Shown here piece after piece: positions 32,080 through 46,020 of a DNA stretch of 64,000 nucleotides. The first letter of the stretch is position 1. Every line of letters starts with the position of its first letter. The notes under the pieces were generated by a model. That model worked only from the letters and a program-made list of their open reading frames with translations, ran no database searches and was not told the DNA's origin. A program made the position numbers and the translations under genes. The stretch is taken from the NCBI RefSeq assembly GCF_964204645.1, contig NC_134026.1, forward strand, positions 11,808,450 to 11,872,449. Reading direction: 5' to 3'. Source of the stretch: Tubulanus polymorphus. Taxonomy: Eukaryota; Nemertea; Palaeonemertea; Tubulaniformes; Tubulanidae.

Positions 32080-35000
32080 TTAATAGACTACGCTAATGGT
32101 GTCGATTGTGAATCTGTTTACTGAATTCAGTCCGCTTGTGTCCGGATGTATAAGTATATTGTTAAGACTCCAAATATGAAGGTTTTGTTGAAGCATGATT
32201 TCTTGGTTTAGGCGATCTATTAGTGAGTTTTTGAAATAAATTATAGTGTTGATGCGGCCAAAGCCTTGTTCTAGATTGTAATGATTTTTGTACAAAATGG
32301 ATTGTGCGAGAAATAAAAGATAGTTTGTGAGTGTGCGTTTAAAGAAATCTCTTTCTATTGTTTTAGTAATTCCTGTGTAGACGATGTCTTGAGTGATATT
32401 TATAGGTGCGTTTAGTGTGCGTTGAAAGATTGGTTGTATACGTGAATATAATTGCTGTGCTTCAGTGCATGAATATACTACATGGTCATTTATAGCCGCG
32501 CGTCCACAAATTTTACAATTTGGATCAGTTTTAATGTTCTTAAGTAATAATTATGAAGCTGTTGCGAGAGTATTATGTAGTAATTTCCAATGAATATCAC
32601 TAAATCGTCTATCAATATGTTTATTATAACTTCAGTCCAAATCTCAGGCCAATTCAGATCAATATTTAAAATTTCAGTAATTTTGGTTTGTCCAATCGGT
32701 GTGATCTGATAAAGATTTTTGAATAATAGAATTCTATAAATTTGAGATGATGAAATTTTTCTTAAGTACAGTCTATATTATCAAATTGCACATAGATTTT
32801 TGGTAATTCACCAGGATCTAAATTTTGGTCAGATAGAATTAGTTTCCAATGTTGCGGTATCGCGTTGTATATACGTGTGTGTTTTAAGCTATTTGTTAGT
32901 GGGGTTTCGTTAAATGTTTTGTAGTTGCCACGATTATCGAATAGATGTCGTAGATTGGTTATACCGTGTTGTATGTATTCTGTGAAATTGGTTTTCTTGT
33001 TCAGCTTAATTTTTGGTTGCCAAAAATAGGTTTTTGCAGAATTTTAGTAATGGACTCAGTTGGAACTAGATATTGTTGAAAAACTGTCCATGATTTTAAT
33101 AAATGCCTGTAATAGTCATTCGTAATGACTTTTTTTTAGTATTTCATTGTGAGTGATGTTTGAAATATTCCAGCCTGGGCCTAGATATTTTTGCAGGTTG
33201 TAGTTGATCAGTGGTTTCCAGTGTGTAGGTTTTAGAGCGTGGTTAGATCGTCTTAATTGCCTGTGTTTGTTGTGTGTATTTGATGCTGTGTATGTCGAGA
33301 CCTCCATGTTCGATTTTTGTGTGTATTATGTCTTTACCGACAAGGCGTTTCCCATTGTTTATTAATGTTTTTTTTTTCAAAGATCTTGATGTATTTATCC
33401 GGAATTGGAAAAATTTCGGAAGTGTACCGCAATAGAGGTAGTATAAAGGAGTTTATGACGACCTTTTGCCATGTAAAGATAATTTAGTTTGGCGCCAAAG
33501 ATTTATGATATTTTGAATTTTATTTATTTTCGGATTCCAGTTTAAATCATCAGTATTTTCATTGCCGAAATGAATTCCAAAACTTTCATTGATTTCTTCC
33601 AATTTAAGTCTAAAGGTTTATCGTTTCTAGCTTTCCAAGATCCTATCCACATACACTCAGTTTTATCTTTATTAATTTTTGCACCCGATGCTCTTTCAAA
33701 CAGAGTGAAAGTTGTAAAGACTTGAGTCAATGATTCTAAGTCGGTTAGACATAATGTAGTGTCATCTGCATATTGTTTGATTTTAATTTCTCTGTCATCT
33801 GGTAGTTTTACTCCTTTGATATTGTTGTTTTCGCGTATTTTAATTGCTATTGGTTCCGCTGCTATTATGTAGAGTATTGCACTCATGAGACATCCCTGTC
33901 TTACGCCTCTTTCTAAAGTGAAGGGTTTAGTTAAGAAACCGTTACTTTTAATTCTGGATTTTGGATTTGAATAGCAAGTTTTGATGTATCGAATTAGATT
34001 TTCTCCAAAACCGAAAAAGATTCCAAAGTTTTAAATATATATTGCCAGTCAACGCGATCAAAAGCTTTCATTTGATCGGTTGTCACTATAAATGCTTCTA
34101 AATTATCATTATTAACGTAATCAATCAAGTCTCTTATTATATGACCATTGTCTTGGATTCGACGTCCATTTACGCTACATGTCTGGTCTGGGTGTATTAT
34201 GTCTGTTAAGCCGCGTTCACACGACAACTAGTTAGACCGGTCTTAATGGGTCCGTACCTGGTCTAAGACCGGACCAAATTTTGGTGAGCGTTCACACGGC
34301 GTTTTGAAACGCGGTGATAAAATCGCTTGTCACCGGGCCCACAAGATGTCGCCATCTGCTAAATAATCATTTGCGCCTGGGTGAAGTCTTGCTTCCAGAT
34401 TCGAAGTATAGCAAGACATTCTTCATTTGACCAATTCGATCCTCTTGTCAGGATTAGACATTTTTGCGAATTCGATTTTATTCTATCACGCTGAAACTCT
34501 AAGTGTCGTTTAAACACGGTTCAAAGCACGGCAGTAAAACGGATGATGATCGCGATATACGAATACGAATTACGCTCCAAACATTAATTATTTAGCAGAT
34601 GGCGACATCTTGTGGGCCCGGTGACAAGCGATTTTATCACCGCGTGTCAAAACACCGTGTGAACGCTCACCAACATTTGGTCCGGTCTAAATTTGGACCG
34701 GACCAGGTACGGACCCATTTAGACCGGTCTAACTAGTTGTCGTGTGAACGCGGCTATTGACCGGTCCAACATTTGGTCCGGACCTGGTTCGCTCTTTTAG
34801 ACCGTGCCAAATTAGACCGGTCTAAACTAGACCGGTCTAATTTGGAACGGTAATTTTGCCCGTGTGAACGCTTGGTCCGGTCTAAATTGGACCGCACCAA
34901 ATTTAGACCGGTCTTAATTTCGTCGTGTGAACGCGCCTTTAGACAGGTAATTAATCTGTTAGCGAGAACTTTTGTGAATATTTTGTAATCTGTACATAGT

Positions 35001-35530
35001 AATGAGATTGGTCTCCAATTTCCAAGTCCGTTTTGTCATTTTTTCTTATGAATTAATGAAATAATACCAGTTTGCATTGATTTAGAAAGTCTATTTTCTT
35101 GTATACACGCATGTAGAAAGTCATTTTGGAGAGTATGCCAAAAAATTCTATAAAATAGGTAGTCCGTCTATACCAGGGGATTTATTATTTTGGAAAGATT
35201 TGACTGAATTTGTTAATTCATCGATATCTATTTCGGAGTCATGCTGGAGTTTCTTTTGATTAGAAATTTTAGGTAGATTAGTCAGGAATAGATTTTGGGT
35301 TTCTAAATCCGTTTCTTCTTTTCTATATAAGTCTCTATAGAATTTTAGTTGAATTTTTTCAATTTCTTTTTGACCAGTTTTAATTTCACCCAGATTATTT
35401 TTGAGAGTCCTGATGTGATTCTTTTTAGCGCGCTGTTTTTCATAATTTGCAAAGAAGGTACTTGTTTTCTCTCCAAATTCTCTCCACTCAATTTCAGATC
35501 ATATAATTGCACTTTTTGCTTTTTCAATGT
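32080..35530 (-). pseudogene. L1/Tx1-type non-LTR retrotransposon ORF2 remnant, split by a MITE
   Basis: Reading on the minus strand from 35530: an EKTSTFFANYEKQRAKKN-like linker, NKSPGIDGLP, then after the MITE DIIHPDQTCSVNGRRIQDN and QMKAFDRVDWQYIF (34227-33994), and in 33886-33542 LYIIAAEPIAIKIR, KQYADDTTLCL (catalytic YADD) and KTECMWIGSWK. Further down come YNAIPQHWKLILSDQNLDPG, a CKICGRAAINDHVVYSC zinc knuckle and the C-terminal region to 32080. This motif series is typical of Tx1-like L1 elements, which retrotranspose by target-primed reverse transcription. Many frameshifts plus the insertion at 34209-34938 make it inactive. Confidence 0.75.
34209..34938. mobile_element. Harbinger-like foldback MITE, 730 bp
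   Basis: Ends AGCCGCGTTCACACGAC and, inverted, AGGCGCGTTCACACGACG, flanked by TTA on both sides (34206-34208, 34939-34941), the three-base duplication typical of PIF/Harbinger. Arms 34209-34372 and 34586-34757 are nearly perfect inverse copies; a third segment (34758-34938) repeats the GACCGGTCTAA words and a second end. It splits the Tx1-type LINE frame, and removing it together with one TTA restores the LINE reading. Confidence 0.85.
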
Positions 35531-35760
35531 CAAAGTCACGAATACGCTTGGTAAGATATCTACCGCTTCATGAGGGCAGATCGCCGGAATACCTTCGATT
35601 CTGACAATGGGTGCTGTTTCAAGTGTTTTTAGAATTACGTACTTCTCCGGGGAACCACAGAATACTCCTACGTTGTAAGTGTTGAAATCGATCACTTTTT
35701 CAACGCACTGCCGAGCTGTATCGTCAGTCGCCAGAATTTCACAGATTTGATGTGCAGTAT
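35531..35760 (-). pseudogene. coding-like stretch upstream of the Tx1-type ORF2, product unknown
   Basis: The minus-strand frame from about 35760 contains NTYNVGVFCGSPEKYVILKT and IEGIPAICPHEAVDILPS with no stop for about 70 codons, then merges into the LINE linker region. It could be part of ORF1 or of another retroelement; not identified. Confidence 0.3.
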
Positions 35761-37192
35761 CAAGTTTGTTATACTATACCCTAATCTTAGGTATCAGGAA
35801 GAAATTTTCAAAATCCTGAGCCATCGTATTATCGTATTTAAATGCTTTCGCCTGGTGTAAAGCCATACTGAGTAGAAGACTGGTTCAAAGGTCGATTGAA
35901 GCGATTCGAGCGCGCCGAAAGTACAGTAGGAGTGTCGAACTTGGTGCGACTGCTTCAGCATACATGCGATCGTGGTCGACACAGTATTCAGACAACATCA
36001 AGAATACTTACAGGACTATGCAGAAAACCCGTTATCACTGCTTTGCAGCTATATTTCGCATTTGTTTTTCTTTTGGGTGCGCAAAGTTGAAAGCTGTGGG
36101 TTTCATATTTTTTTTGAGAAATTAACCAAAATTGGTCAAAAATTCGATTTATTTGAGCACGTTTTTTGCAGCATTTTTACCTGTCCAAAATTACACATGT
36201 GAAAATTCAATGTGATTTGGGTCGGAAGAACTTTATCTCGTTAAGATTTGACGCTTTGCTTCGGTTGTTATGGGCTTTCAAAGACGAAACCCACCAAAAT
36301 CTCGGTTATATATAATTTGTGTTGACCCGGTTTGACTTCCATCATGAGGTCATGGCATTCATTGAATATGTAAATGAGGTGGATCGGCGGGTGCGCGTTA
36401 TTTCGCTTAACAAAATGGCGGAACAATTGAAGATGTTAATAATTATCATTTCTAGCGCGAATACTGATATTCAAGGCGTATGATATAACGATTTATTGTG
36501 TGCGATGTGTTCAATGATTCATCTAGTTTTGATATCTCGTGCATAAGGTAACTTTGCATCAAGATATCTGACGATATTGGTTTAAATTGCGGAAATTTAC
36601 TTCCGTGTTCGCCACACGGCTGATTCATTGATGATACTGATCAGATGATAGCATCGAATTGTTTAAGATGATTCTGATATTTACACGAGTGAGATAATTG
36701 TTTTATCGTCTTTAATTGAAGTCATTCTATTGACGTTCGTTTTGGAATTATTATGTTTATTATCGTTTTGGATTATTTGTATTAGTTTGTAAATCGCAGC
36801 GCAGTGGTGAGCGTTCGCGTTGAAAACAGTCACGTATGCAATATCGCCTTTACACTCTCGTGTTCACTGCGTCTATGTATCAGTCGTCGATAACGGTAAC
36901 AACGATTTGTGTGAGTGAAGACGTAAGCTTGTCTGCCTACTAAAAGCAATCATATCATGAAATTTTTAAAAACCATGTCAGTCGATGAACTTTATTTCGT
37001 CAGTAACCGGCACATATTTGCATAAACTTGGTCACTCATAGTTTTGGTTGTTTTATATGTCATTCCAGGGATGTATTGAAATAAATGAACATTAATTTGT
37101 TGAGACAAAAATCCCCATGATCAATTTTCGAAGATTTCATTCTCGTTAAAAAGTCAGTAACTAAAATTAAGTCCTTTTTGATATATTTTTTC
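35761..37192. other. unassigned sequence
   Basis: A short segment, CGTTATCACTGCTTTGCAGC at about 36030, is also found, with one change, at about 21788: a small dispersed repeat. No gene recognised. Confidence 0.35.
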
Positions 37193-37198
37193 TTTATT
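37193..37198 (-). promoter_or_regulatory. polyadenylation signal AATAAA
   Basis: AATAAA on the minus strand, about 75 bases after the stop codon of the candidate terminal exon (37270). Position and context fit, but the hexamer is common in AT-rich DNA. Confidence 0.35.
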
Positions 37199-37269
37199 TT
37201 TTCTTTTTTTCTAAATTTTCAATGAAATTAATTTTTGCGTACTACATGACAAATTTAATCGCATGTGTG

Positions 37270-37527
37270 TCAGGGTCGGCGATTGACGGAATCGCCCGAA
37301 TCCAACATTTCGCATTTGGTCGCCGGCGATTTCATCAATCGATCGTTCGCCTCGAGCGCCGTATTCAACCGACCAATCATGGCTCTTAAACGATTTACGT
37401 GATTTATGAAAGGCGATTTCTGTCGACTAAATCGCCAAGTCTTTAGCGACAGTAGCGCTAGTGAAGGTTCAAGGCCGTTGATGTTCACGGTGATCAAATT
37501 GAACGTGATGCTGTTGAGTCCATACAA
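37270..37527 (-). CDS. candidate 3' terminal exon of an unknown host gene
   Basis: Minus-strand frame ending at TGA (37272-37270). The last 55 or so codons have balanced base use and little A/T bias, unlike the surroundings, and read KSPFINHVNRLRAMIGRLNT, then ALEANDRLMKSPATKC. An acceptor-like GCGATTTAG precedes SRQKSPF, so the true exon may start near 37428 rather than at the upstream ATG (37527). A polyadenylation signal follows. The segment could form an amphipathic helix; no family recognised. Confidence 0.3.
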   Translation of the reverse strand: MYGLNSITFNLITVNINGLEPSLALLSLKTWRFSRQKSPFINHVNRLRAMIGRLNTALEANDRLMKSPATKCEMLDSGDSVNRRP

Positions 37528-38178
37528 AATCTATAGGGCCCTATTGGTTTCCTGTTACGTATTTTATTTTAGAAACATAACTTTAGTTCACCATGTGTGT
37601 AGGAACTTCGTTCTCACACTTGAGGCTACGGAAGGAGTTGAGTGATTACCTCGTACATGTACATGTATTTGCATAGAATAGAAATACACTCAAAACGAGA
37701 GGGAACGCCTTCATTTTGGGTTCGGAGAATTTCAAAGTCGCTTGCACTGATGCCGTAGACATTACAGACTATAATTTTCGTAGTTTTGTAACAATTTATA
37801 ATATTCCATATTAGTTGTCCTGGCAGTACCCGGTTGCAACTTCATGACTTCAAACTGTTGCAAATCTAAACGGAAACAGTAAACTATAAGCATCAGCTGC
37901 GAAAAATGTGATTTTTGATCGTGAAAAAAGAGCCGTCACGTTTCTACGTTGTTCCGTAGCAATATGGACAATACCATTTTTCACCGTCCCCAAGTTTGTT
38001 TTTTTGGAGGCGCATCTCTATTGACAGTGCTGGGAACTTGCTAACGTCCATTTTCCCGCAATTGTTTTTTTTAGTTCTAAATGCTTCTATAACGAACTGT
38101 ACAATCCAAGGTGCTTCGTATCTAGAAGTGGCCATGGTTATGATATGGTATGGCATGAACGATTGCCACGGGTTTTGT
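37528..38178. other. unassigned sequence
   Basis: No recognised feature. Confidence 0.4.
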
Positions 38179-38440
38179 CATGTGTTTGGTCACGCGATGT
38201 ATTTGGTGTATGGGGCTGCGTTTATAGTTAATTTGTGTCTGGGTAGACACGTAGACACGTCTACACATGAAATGTTGGCTGTTATGATAATTGCTGGCGG
38301 TGTCACGGGGTTTTTCATGTGTTTGGTCACGTGGTGTGTTTGGTGTATGGTATGAGGTTAATAGATCGTTCATAGTTAATTTGTGGGTGGGTAGACACGT
38401 CGACACGTCGACACATGGAATGTTAATCGATGGCGAAATG
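38179..38440. repeat. direct duplication, 136-bp unit, two copies
   Basis: TCATGTGTTTGGTCACG begins both units (38179 and 38315). Each carries GGGTAGACACGT followed by short-period CGTCGACACGT or CGTAGACACGT text. Frames across it are repeat artefacts. Confidence 0.8.
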
Positions 38441-40417
38441 TGTCGACATATATCAACTTTCTTTGGGATACACATAAACCGAACAACGCAGTAAGAATAC
38501 GCGAAGGAACTTCACTGTGCAATACCCTATACGCTACTTGAGCCGAAAAAGCTTGCTTTGCGCATTCACATTCGGTCATATTTTTCGTGTTGTAGCGTTT
38601 TCCTTAGTAGGTGCTGAACCTTGTTTTGCGTTAAACGTGGAGACTCCCGTTGTGCGACATTTTTCTGGATTCCGGGATTGCCTCCATTCTGACTTCGTAT
38701 TGTGAACTTTGGGTTACTTTCGCATACATGGAACTCGCTCCTATCGCCCTTGTAAAGCTTAGATTCGACGAATAGATTACCACGATCTTATCAAACCAAC
38801 CGGTACCGTTTGATTATAGACTATAGAGAAGTAAATTGAGCAATTTTCTAGTTTTCTTCGATTTATGGTTTAATACGTCGATATTTCATAAAATGGGCCA
38901 CCTTGTCTTTTATGTGTTTGCAGATTTGGTGACGGTATGTTCACAAAATAGGGACACCACTTTCGACAGTAGTTATCATAGGGTTTAAGTCCATGTATTC
39001 AGATTATTGGCATATTGTCCCACCATTTCGGCTTCTTTTAATGCAAATAAATGTATAGCATATCAGGAAAATTACGAAGGCCATGTACACGTATACATTT
39101 CAAATTATTAATGTTTTTCTTATTTACTGAACCGCGTATCGTTTTTTGTTGACAGACCGACAGTGTAGTGTCGACCTGAAGACGCTAATTTCAGATAAAC
39201 GTATGACGATTACTCAATTGACTGCGCGTAACACACTCTTTCGAAGTATATCGGACTTGGGTGGCTATTTTAGTATTTCACGTTCATCTTCTACGCCCCT
39301 GGAACAATTTATTTTGGATCATTAATCAGATAATCAGATAATCAGATGTCCTTATCTGCATACGAAATATCAAAATCAGATCAGTACATGTATATCTATA
39401 ATGATTAAATGAATTCATATTTTACTGGTTCTGATTCGAAATGGATGTAACCTATTCGATTGGCAAAGATGATGACTTCTTTTAGACATAACACAGTTTG
39501 CATATCCTTTGGGGGAAGCTCTACAAACCGGTCTGGGTTGTCAGGCCAGACTTGATATTAGAGTTCGTTCGTCTGTAATGAAATCGCTAATTTATAGATA
39601 TCCAATTTATTTATTGACGGACGTTATTCTAGAAATCTAGGATTGCAACAACATGGTGACGAAATTGGCATATTTACCAAAATGACAGTGCCCACGCTCA
39701 TTATTATGGCTCCCCTTTTTTTGTACGTGACTCGATAGACAATTTTGTGCCAAGTTCATTCGCATACAAATCGTAATGGACAAATTTATTTTTGTTTGGA
39801 AAAAAACTACGTACATATATTCGTTAAATAAATATCTGTTGTCAACTTCAATTGCCGCACTGGTCTCTGTTCACGTTCATAGCACATTGCTAGCCTTATT
39901 TTTCGGTTTCATCTCTTGTTTTTTTTATTCTTGAATTAAGTGGAACTATTTTTTATTAAATGTTGACTTAATGAAATAAATTCGAACAAAAATCCAAATT
40001 GAAAATTGTCTACGTATCCTCTAAATCATACCTCGACATAAAAGCAAATATATCTGCAGTTATTTACAAAATAAATTGACTTCTAGATTCTAACTCGACA
40101 TGAGATATCTTTTTGATTTTTCCTTTAATTCTTTTAATTCTTCGTAATGCCTGCCTCATCAAGATAACCTATTATTTTTGGTCAAATATTTCCTTTTAGA
40201 TGCTTAGTAGTAAACACTATTATAGGACGTAAAGACTTTTATTTTAAGAAGTAAAATCTGATTTTTCCGAAGTTAAGGTTCCATGAAAATTGCCAATCAA
40301 TCGTGGATCATATTTTGGACTAGGAAGTTTTTTTTATGTCATTCTTGAAATTCATTGAAGAATTGATTGTCAATCAAGAAAGTATTCTTGAGTATTTGTG
40401 AATCATATTTTGACACC
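38441..40417. other. unassigned sequence
   Basis: Contains a small ATCAGATA triplicate at about 39327-39348. No gene recognised. Confidence 0.4.
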
Positions 40418-40500
40418 TGGGGCCGGTTTTATAGACTGTTATTAACCTGGGAGCTAACTCAATTGAAAATGTTAGTCCTGGGTCAAACTTAACACCAGTA
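40418..40500. repeat. partial MITE with a CTGGGGCCGGTT end
   Basis: CCTGGGGCCGGTTTTATAGA resembles the ends of the MITEs at 26750-27024, but no convincing inverse copy follows. Confidence 0.4.
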
Positions 40501-43500
40501 CCCGAGTGATTGATTTGTTTAAAAAGGGAAAGAAGTTCATTGAAATGTAACAATTTCTCTGGCGGAGAATAATTTCGTAAGCTCCACTGGATAAAATAAT
40601 GCAATGCTGTTAGTGTTGAGTGTTTCTTTGGTTTGCTGATTTTGTTACTTTAAAGATTATACTCATCAATTGACACATAAAGAACTCCTACAATAATTCC
40701 AGCCAAATATATAGAAATGTTACCAGGCGTACTTTTCCTCAGAAGTTTTGAAATTTTGGCTTAAATTAATGCTAGCGAGTAGAACATATGCAAAAAGCTT
40801 TATTTAGAATTAAGAAACTCTCTAAACTTGTAAAATATCGTTCATATTTAATCGTATTTAAACTGAAGCAAGCATTCTTGCACGCTTCTTCGAAATTGTG
40901 AAACTCAACGCCCTAGTCGGCGTTGTTGTTACCGCGAACACTTATAAATGCCTATAACGTGAAGGACGGTCATATGCCCGCAGAAAACAACGACTGTGCA
41001 AATAATTTACAGCTCGGTCAAGTAGGTTTTAATCTTTATAGATAAAAACACGATCGATGCTTTGCCGAAGCAGGTGAGCGCATTTTACGTATTGATTTTT
41101 ATTAGGTACTTTTTATTTAATACGCGGACGGCATTTGACTTTCTTGAGAAATACGGGTTTTTCTTTGGCCTTACCCTGCTATACCATGGACTTGGTAGCA
41201 ACGTAGGCATTATATCATTCATATTCATCGCCCGCCTTTTTTGGAAATTTGAAACCTTCGGGTCTTAACAATATCATGAACTCATTTAGGTAGAATATCC
41301 AGGCCACCACCTAAACAATCCAACCTTGATAAAAGCATAGTTCATACTTTTGATAATCAAAGGATTAATGAGACGAAACTTACTGTGGAACACTGTATAC
41401 GTTACATAGAATTGTTAAGATTGAAGATTGACGATGAATATATACATGTAGATAATTCTTGATGCTGTAGAAAATGGATGATCTTGGAAAATATAGAGCT
41501 TATTCACGTGTCGCCACAGCGCGCACCGAGCTGGCCGTTATCAGAAGCAAAATTCGATGTTTAACGCAATTGAAATGACGTATGCGTATAAGGTCGATTA
41601 TAGGTCTCTAAACCGACGGTGTCAAGCAAGTATCTGCATAAGATCTGTCCGTTGTACATACTCAGTAGCAAAACCTGTTCTTGATAAGTTACCACGTTGC
41701 TGCGTTCCTTCGCTGAATTCCGAATCTCCGTATTTGGTATAGTTGCTTTTGCCATCCATATACTAGAGATTCATTTTATTTGGCTGAATTATGGGCTAAT
41801 CAGGCTATAAACTTAGAATGGTTCAAATTTATTCTTTAACGGGTTTTATTTTCCTGTTCTGATAGCATTTTTTCATAACTTAACCTCTCCTCACGGTCTC
41901 CTTTTCTGATGAACTAATGTCCATAGTTTTAGACAGTGAATGATAGTATATAAAGTATTAAATGTAAAACAAGAGGTTTATTCATAGATTTTTTTCTGTT
42001 GGAGCCATTTTGTGCTATTTACAACGAAATGCGCTTTTACGATTTTCCGCTCACTGTGTTCCACCTGCCGTTCTGTGAGGTCATCACACTTCACATCTAC
42101 AAATATAATTATATACAAATATATACATGCATCAATACCAATTGATTAGATTTTCGGTACAATCTTAGACAAGGTTTAAGAAGCCTGCGATAAATTAAGC
42201 ATATCTGTTTTCCATTAAATGTGCAATTAATGGCGCGGAAGTCTGTTTTTCAGATTCATTGATTAACATATTAGTGGAAAGATTGACCTTATTCGCTTAA
42301 TTCATTTACTGAGCAATCAAATGCACCAGCTGATTTAGTGTGATCAAATACTCCACAAATCCTCAGTAACTGTATATATTAAGTAATGCCTAACGATACT
42401 TCATGGCATGATAGATAATTCGCGGGTTTTCAAATTCAATCATTCATGGATGATATGTGATCGGAGCTGACAGCCAATGACATTCTGTAACTACGATTTG
42501 TCTGTTTTCTGCCTGTTAATATCGCATAAACAGGGCGGCTAATAGGCTTTTGAAGGAAATCAATCTGCAGGCGGCTGATTAGCTGAAGATGTTATCACTT
42601 TATTGGCTTCTTCTTTTAAGAAGCTTAGAAAAGTCATCGTGTTATTGGGAACAGTGTCTGACAGTGAAGCAGAATGGACACATTCTGGCTTCTGTGTGGT
42701 TCTTTACCTCGGTGTTATGTAACTTCCATTTTAGAAAATATCCGATTCGAAAAATTGATAATCGAAACATCCATACACGTTCTATAAGAGTTGAAAAACT
42801 CTATCACAGCTCTTCGGCATTCTGGCGAAATCAAACTGAACCAACTCAGTATCTAACTAAAATTGATTTCTGCTTTTTTCACCATCGAGTGAAACAATTG
42901 CACATGTTACTGAATTGCTCCTCATCGATTTGAAAAGGACCTTTTTTTCCTAAATCGACAGCTGGTATATCAGAGAGAAAAACTATCGATTCTGAAATCA
43001 CGAACCCTGGGCAAAATAAGATATTGTGTATTCTGACACCTGCCGAAAACATGCATGCCGTACTGAACATCATTGCCTTCCACCTGATTTAAGCAATTTC
43101 CGTCACAAATTCTGAAGTTCAAAATTAGACGGTGACTATGATTGAAAATTATGAGGGAGATATTGAAAAATTCTTAACCTATAGTTTTGCTGAGATGTGT
43201 TTTTTAAATTTTTAGCGCTGTGCTCTGTATTTTTCCATCGTTTAAAAAGTAACATACATGCTTGTTGCTTCGATTCAAGTGAAATTTTTCTCAAATCGTA
43301 CCGCTAATAAATTATGCCGTGACAAATAAATGTCGGATACGTTTCCGTGATAACCTATGGGATAGGTCATAAAAAGGAATTTGAAAATTATTGTATTTGT
43401 TATAACGGTCTAAAACGTGTGTGTGCCGGGTGAATACGTCTTCAACAGTATATACTTACTTTGTTTGTGTGAGCGAAAATATATGAATTGTATGGTCTAT

Positions 43501-46020
43501 GTACTTCTGTTATGACGGATAGGTTAATATTTTACAACAAACTATTCATGGATATTTTACACGCAAGTGATCGACCAAAAAGGGACAAAATGGGTACTTA
43601 TAACTTGCACAACCCATTAGCTGATAGGATAGTCTGTGGCGTTAAGGACCCCACTTATCAACCAATAATGACATACAAATGACCAATATTCACTTGCAGG
43701 AATATTCTCCATATCGATTTCCATAATATTTTTAAATACCGGAAATTAGAACAAGTAATTTTAGTGCTTATCTCCAACCATGTCCGTAAATATCGTCGCA
43801 TTTTGCAATTAATAAGGATCGCATATTCATCGGTTGTTAGAAATATAGCCTCTCCAATTATTCCAGTTAAGAATTCTTTGATAAATCAAGAGTTTTGGTT
43901 TACATCGCTCTCACCTCAAAAGTCTATAATTATATTTCATACTATTCAAGTAAATCTACTGTGTGTCCGTCCCACTGGCTCCCGCGCATAGTGTAATTCT
44001 TCTTGCTTCAGACTGTAAATAGAATAACACACGATTAGATAACAAATGCCAAATGATTACTTTTCACTGCGGCAGGGCATTTCCAATAATGGGAGTGATA
44101 CAACAGAATCTAAACTTCTATCAGAATATTTCATTGACCAATTCTTTCAAAATTATGGATGCTAATAATAATTTCCTCTAGAACCAAGACTTTTCCTTTT
44201 CATAGTCTATGAAAGAACTTTTTAGATCAGCTTTCTGACAATACCCTGCCGATGTACCAGTGCGCGCAGTACATTTTTTTTTTGTTTCGTGACAATTTGT
44301 ATTTAGGATGACGTGCTGTGGCCAATCCTCACCCAAGACTCAATTATGATGAAAATATAAAGCAGCTTCCCATATCTACATTTCCGCAAATCTCTACGTC
44401 ATAACCTTAAATACATCGTATACTCTTATTTCTGCACAGATTATGTGTTTGTCAAAGGGAAATCGCTATATGGACGTGGGGCTGAAATTGCTGTCGTGAG
44501 AATATGCCATAAAGGTTTTTTCGATAAATGCTTCATATAGTTGAGTTGATAATGTTTATTGGCACGCGTTTTCATAAACGAGAAGATCCTTGGTTGCCAC
44601 ACATTTATTGAGAAGTTTGTATGATGAGATTTTAGCGGAGCTGATGTTTGCATTATTGATGATGGTCTCTGTTAATAAAAAATCATTGTAACTCTACAAA
44701 CTGTCTCAATGTAATAATTTCTATTTCTGCTACTTTGCAGAAATACATATCTTTATTCTCTTGGTTCATAGGGTTTTCTGTTGCTTTCACAGAAAACTCT
44801 CTTGTTATTTCCTTGATTATTACTGTTTATCCATTTTTTTTCAGCCAATTTTATCACGGTAAAATGTGACTTTACATGTAAATTCGATAACGAATCAAAT
44901 TTTCTCTCGATGTCTCAGAATAGAGGTGTTCGACTCTCAGTTGTTCGATTCCTCGACGAAGAATCGTGTGTGTGATCCTAGCATTAACATATTTCACTCT
45001 TAAACTCTGTGAATTCATTACGTGTCATTAGTACTCCGTTGCATTTACAAATACTGCACAAACAAATTATTTCGATTCTGTGCATTCTCGTAGAGGATGA
45101 AAAAATATCGATTTGTCCCGAATCAGCCACAATAGAATCTTAACCTAGAAGTTACCAAAACGTAACCGGGTAGACAAGCAATGGTTTGGCACATAGTGTA
45201 GAAACGCCAGGCGTCCTACCATCTCGCTAGACGTTACTCAGACGAAGTGGCTCATTTAATTGTTATCGCGAGGAAATCTCGTCGCGGCCAGCAAGGCCTA
45301 GAGATTCATCATAAAACGCCATAAAAGTAAGCGTGTGCAAAATGAACTTACTGAGTGGAACCGAGATTTTAATGAATAAGATGAAGATTATATTGAGGGG
45401 GTGCGCTTTGAAAGCGTTGGTCTAATCATGTCAATAATGATAGTATAACTAAAGAAATTCTGAAAACCAATAGAAGTGGGTAAAACTGCTGGGAATTACG
45501 AAATGCTAAATGAAGAAATTAAAAGCAACCAAGGGTGTTACGTTAAATACCTTTGTTCATTTATTCAATACTTGGATAAGGGAATAATGCGGGATTCTTG
45601 GCTTTTCGTCCTATATTTATGGGTGAAAACGTTGAGAGAGCGGAAAACGGTTGGACCTAGAAAGGTGTAACAGTGAAATAAACAACAGGTTAGCTTCAAT
45701 TTTCCCGCTGACGTCGAGCTGAAATCTCAAAATAGCAATTTTATCATAACTTTTGGACCCTTAGAATTAAAAAAGCTGACGCCCCCTGAAGCCCCCTAGC
45801 TGACGTTTGGAGGGGTCAATCAAAATTTTATCAGGGCTGTATGTATTAAGGTGTAGTACCGGTATATATCCAGCAAATTTGGTACATACTGGTTGAGAAA
45901 TGACGGAGGAGTAAGAGATTCAGCTGTTTTGAGGTTCAAGATAATAATAATAAAAAGTATGAAATAACAGTTAAACCAAAAGGCTTTTCTGCAATAAGCA
46001 TACAACTCTAATTAAGAATC
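40501..46020. other. long unassigned region
   Basis: No motif-bearing ORF, tandem array or foldback noticed. The frame 42589-42933 (114 codons) starts with a hydrophobic stretch like a signal peptide but has no mature-peptide features. Conserved short exons or regulatory DNA cannot be excluded by eye. Confidence 0.35.

Noticed and set aside
37996-38475. Overlapping ORFs of about 118 codons on both strands
   Set aside because: They run through a 136-bp direct duplication and repeat their own text; no motif.
42589-42933. 114-codon ORF with signal-peptide-like start
   Set aside because: No cleavage sites, Cys pattern or coding composition after the first 15 residues.
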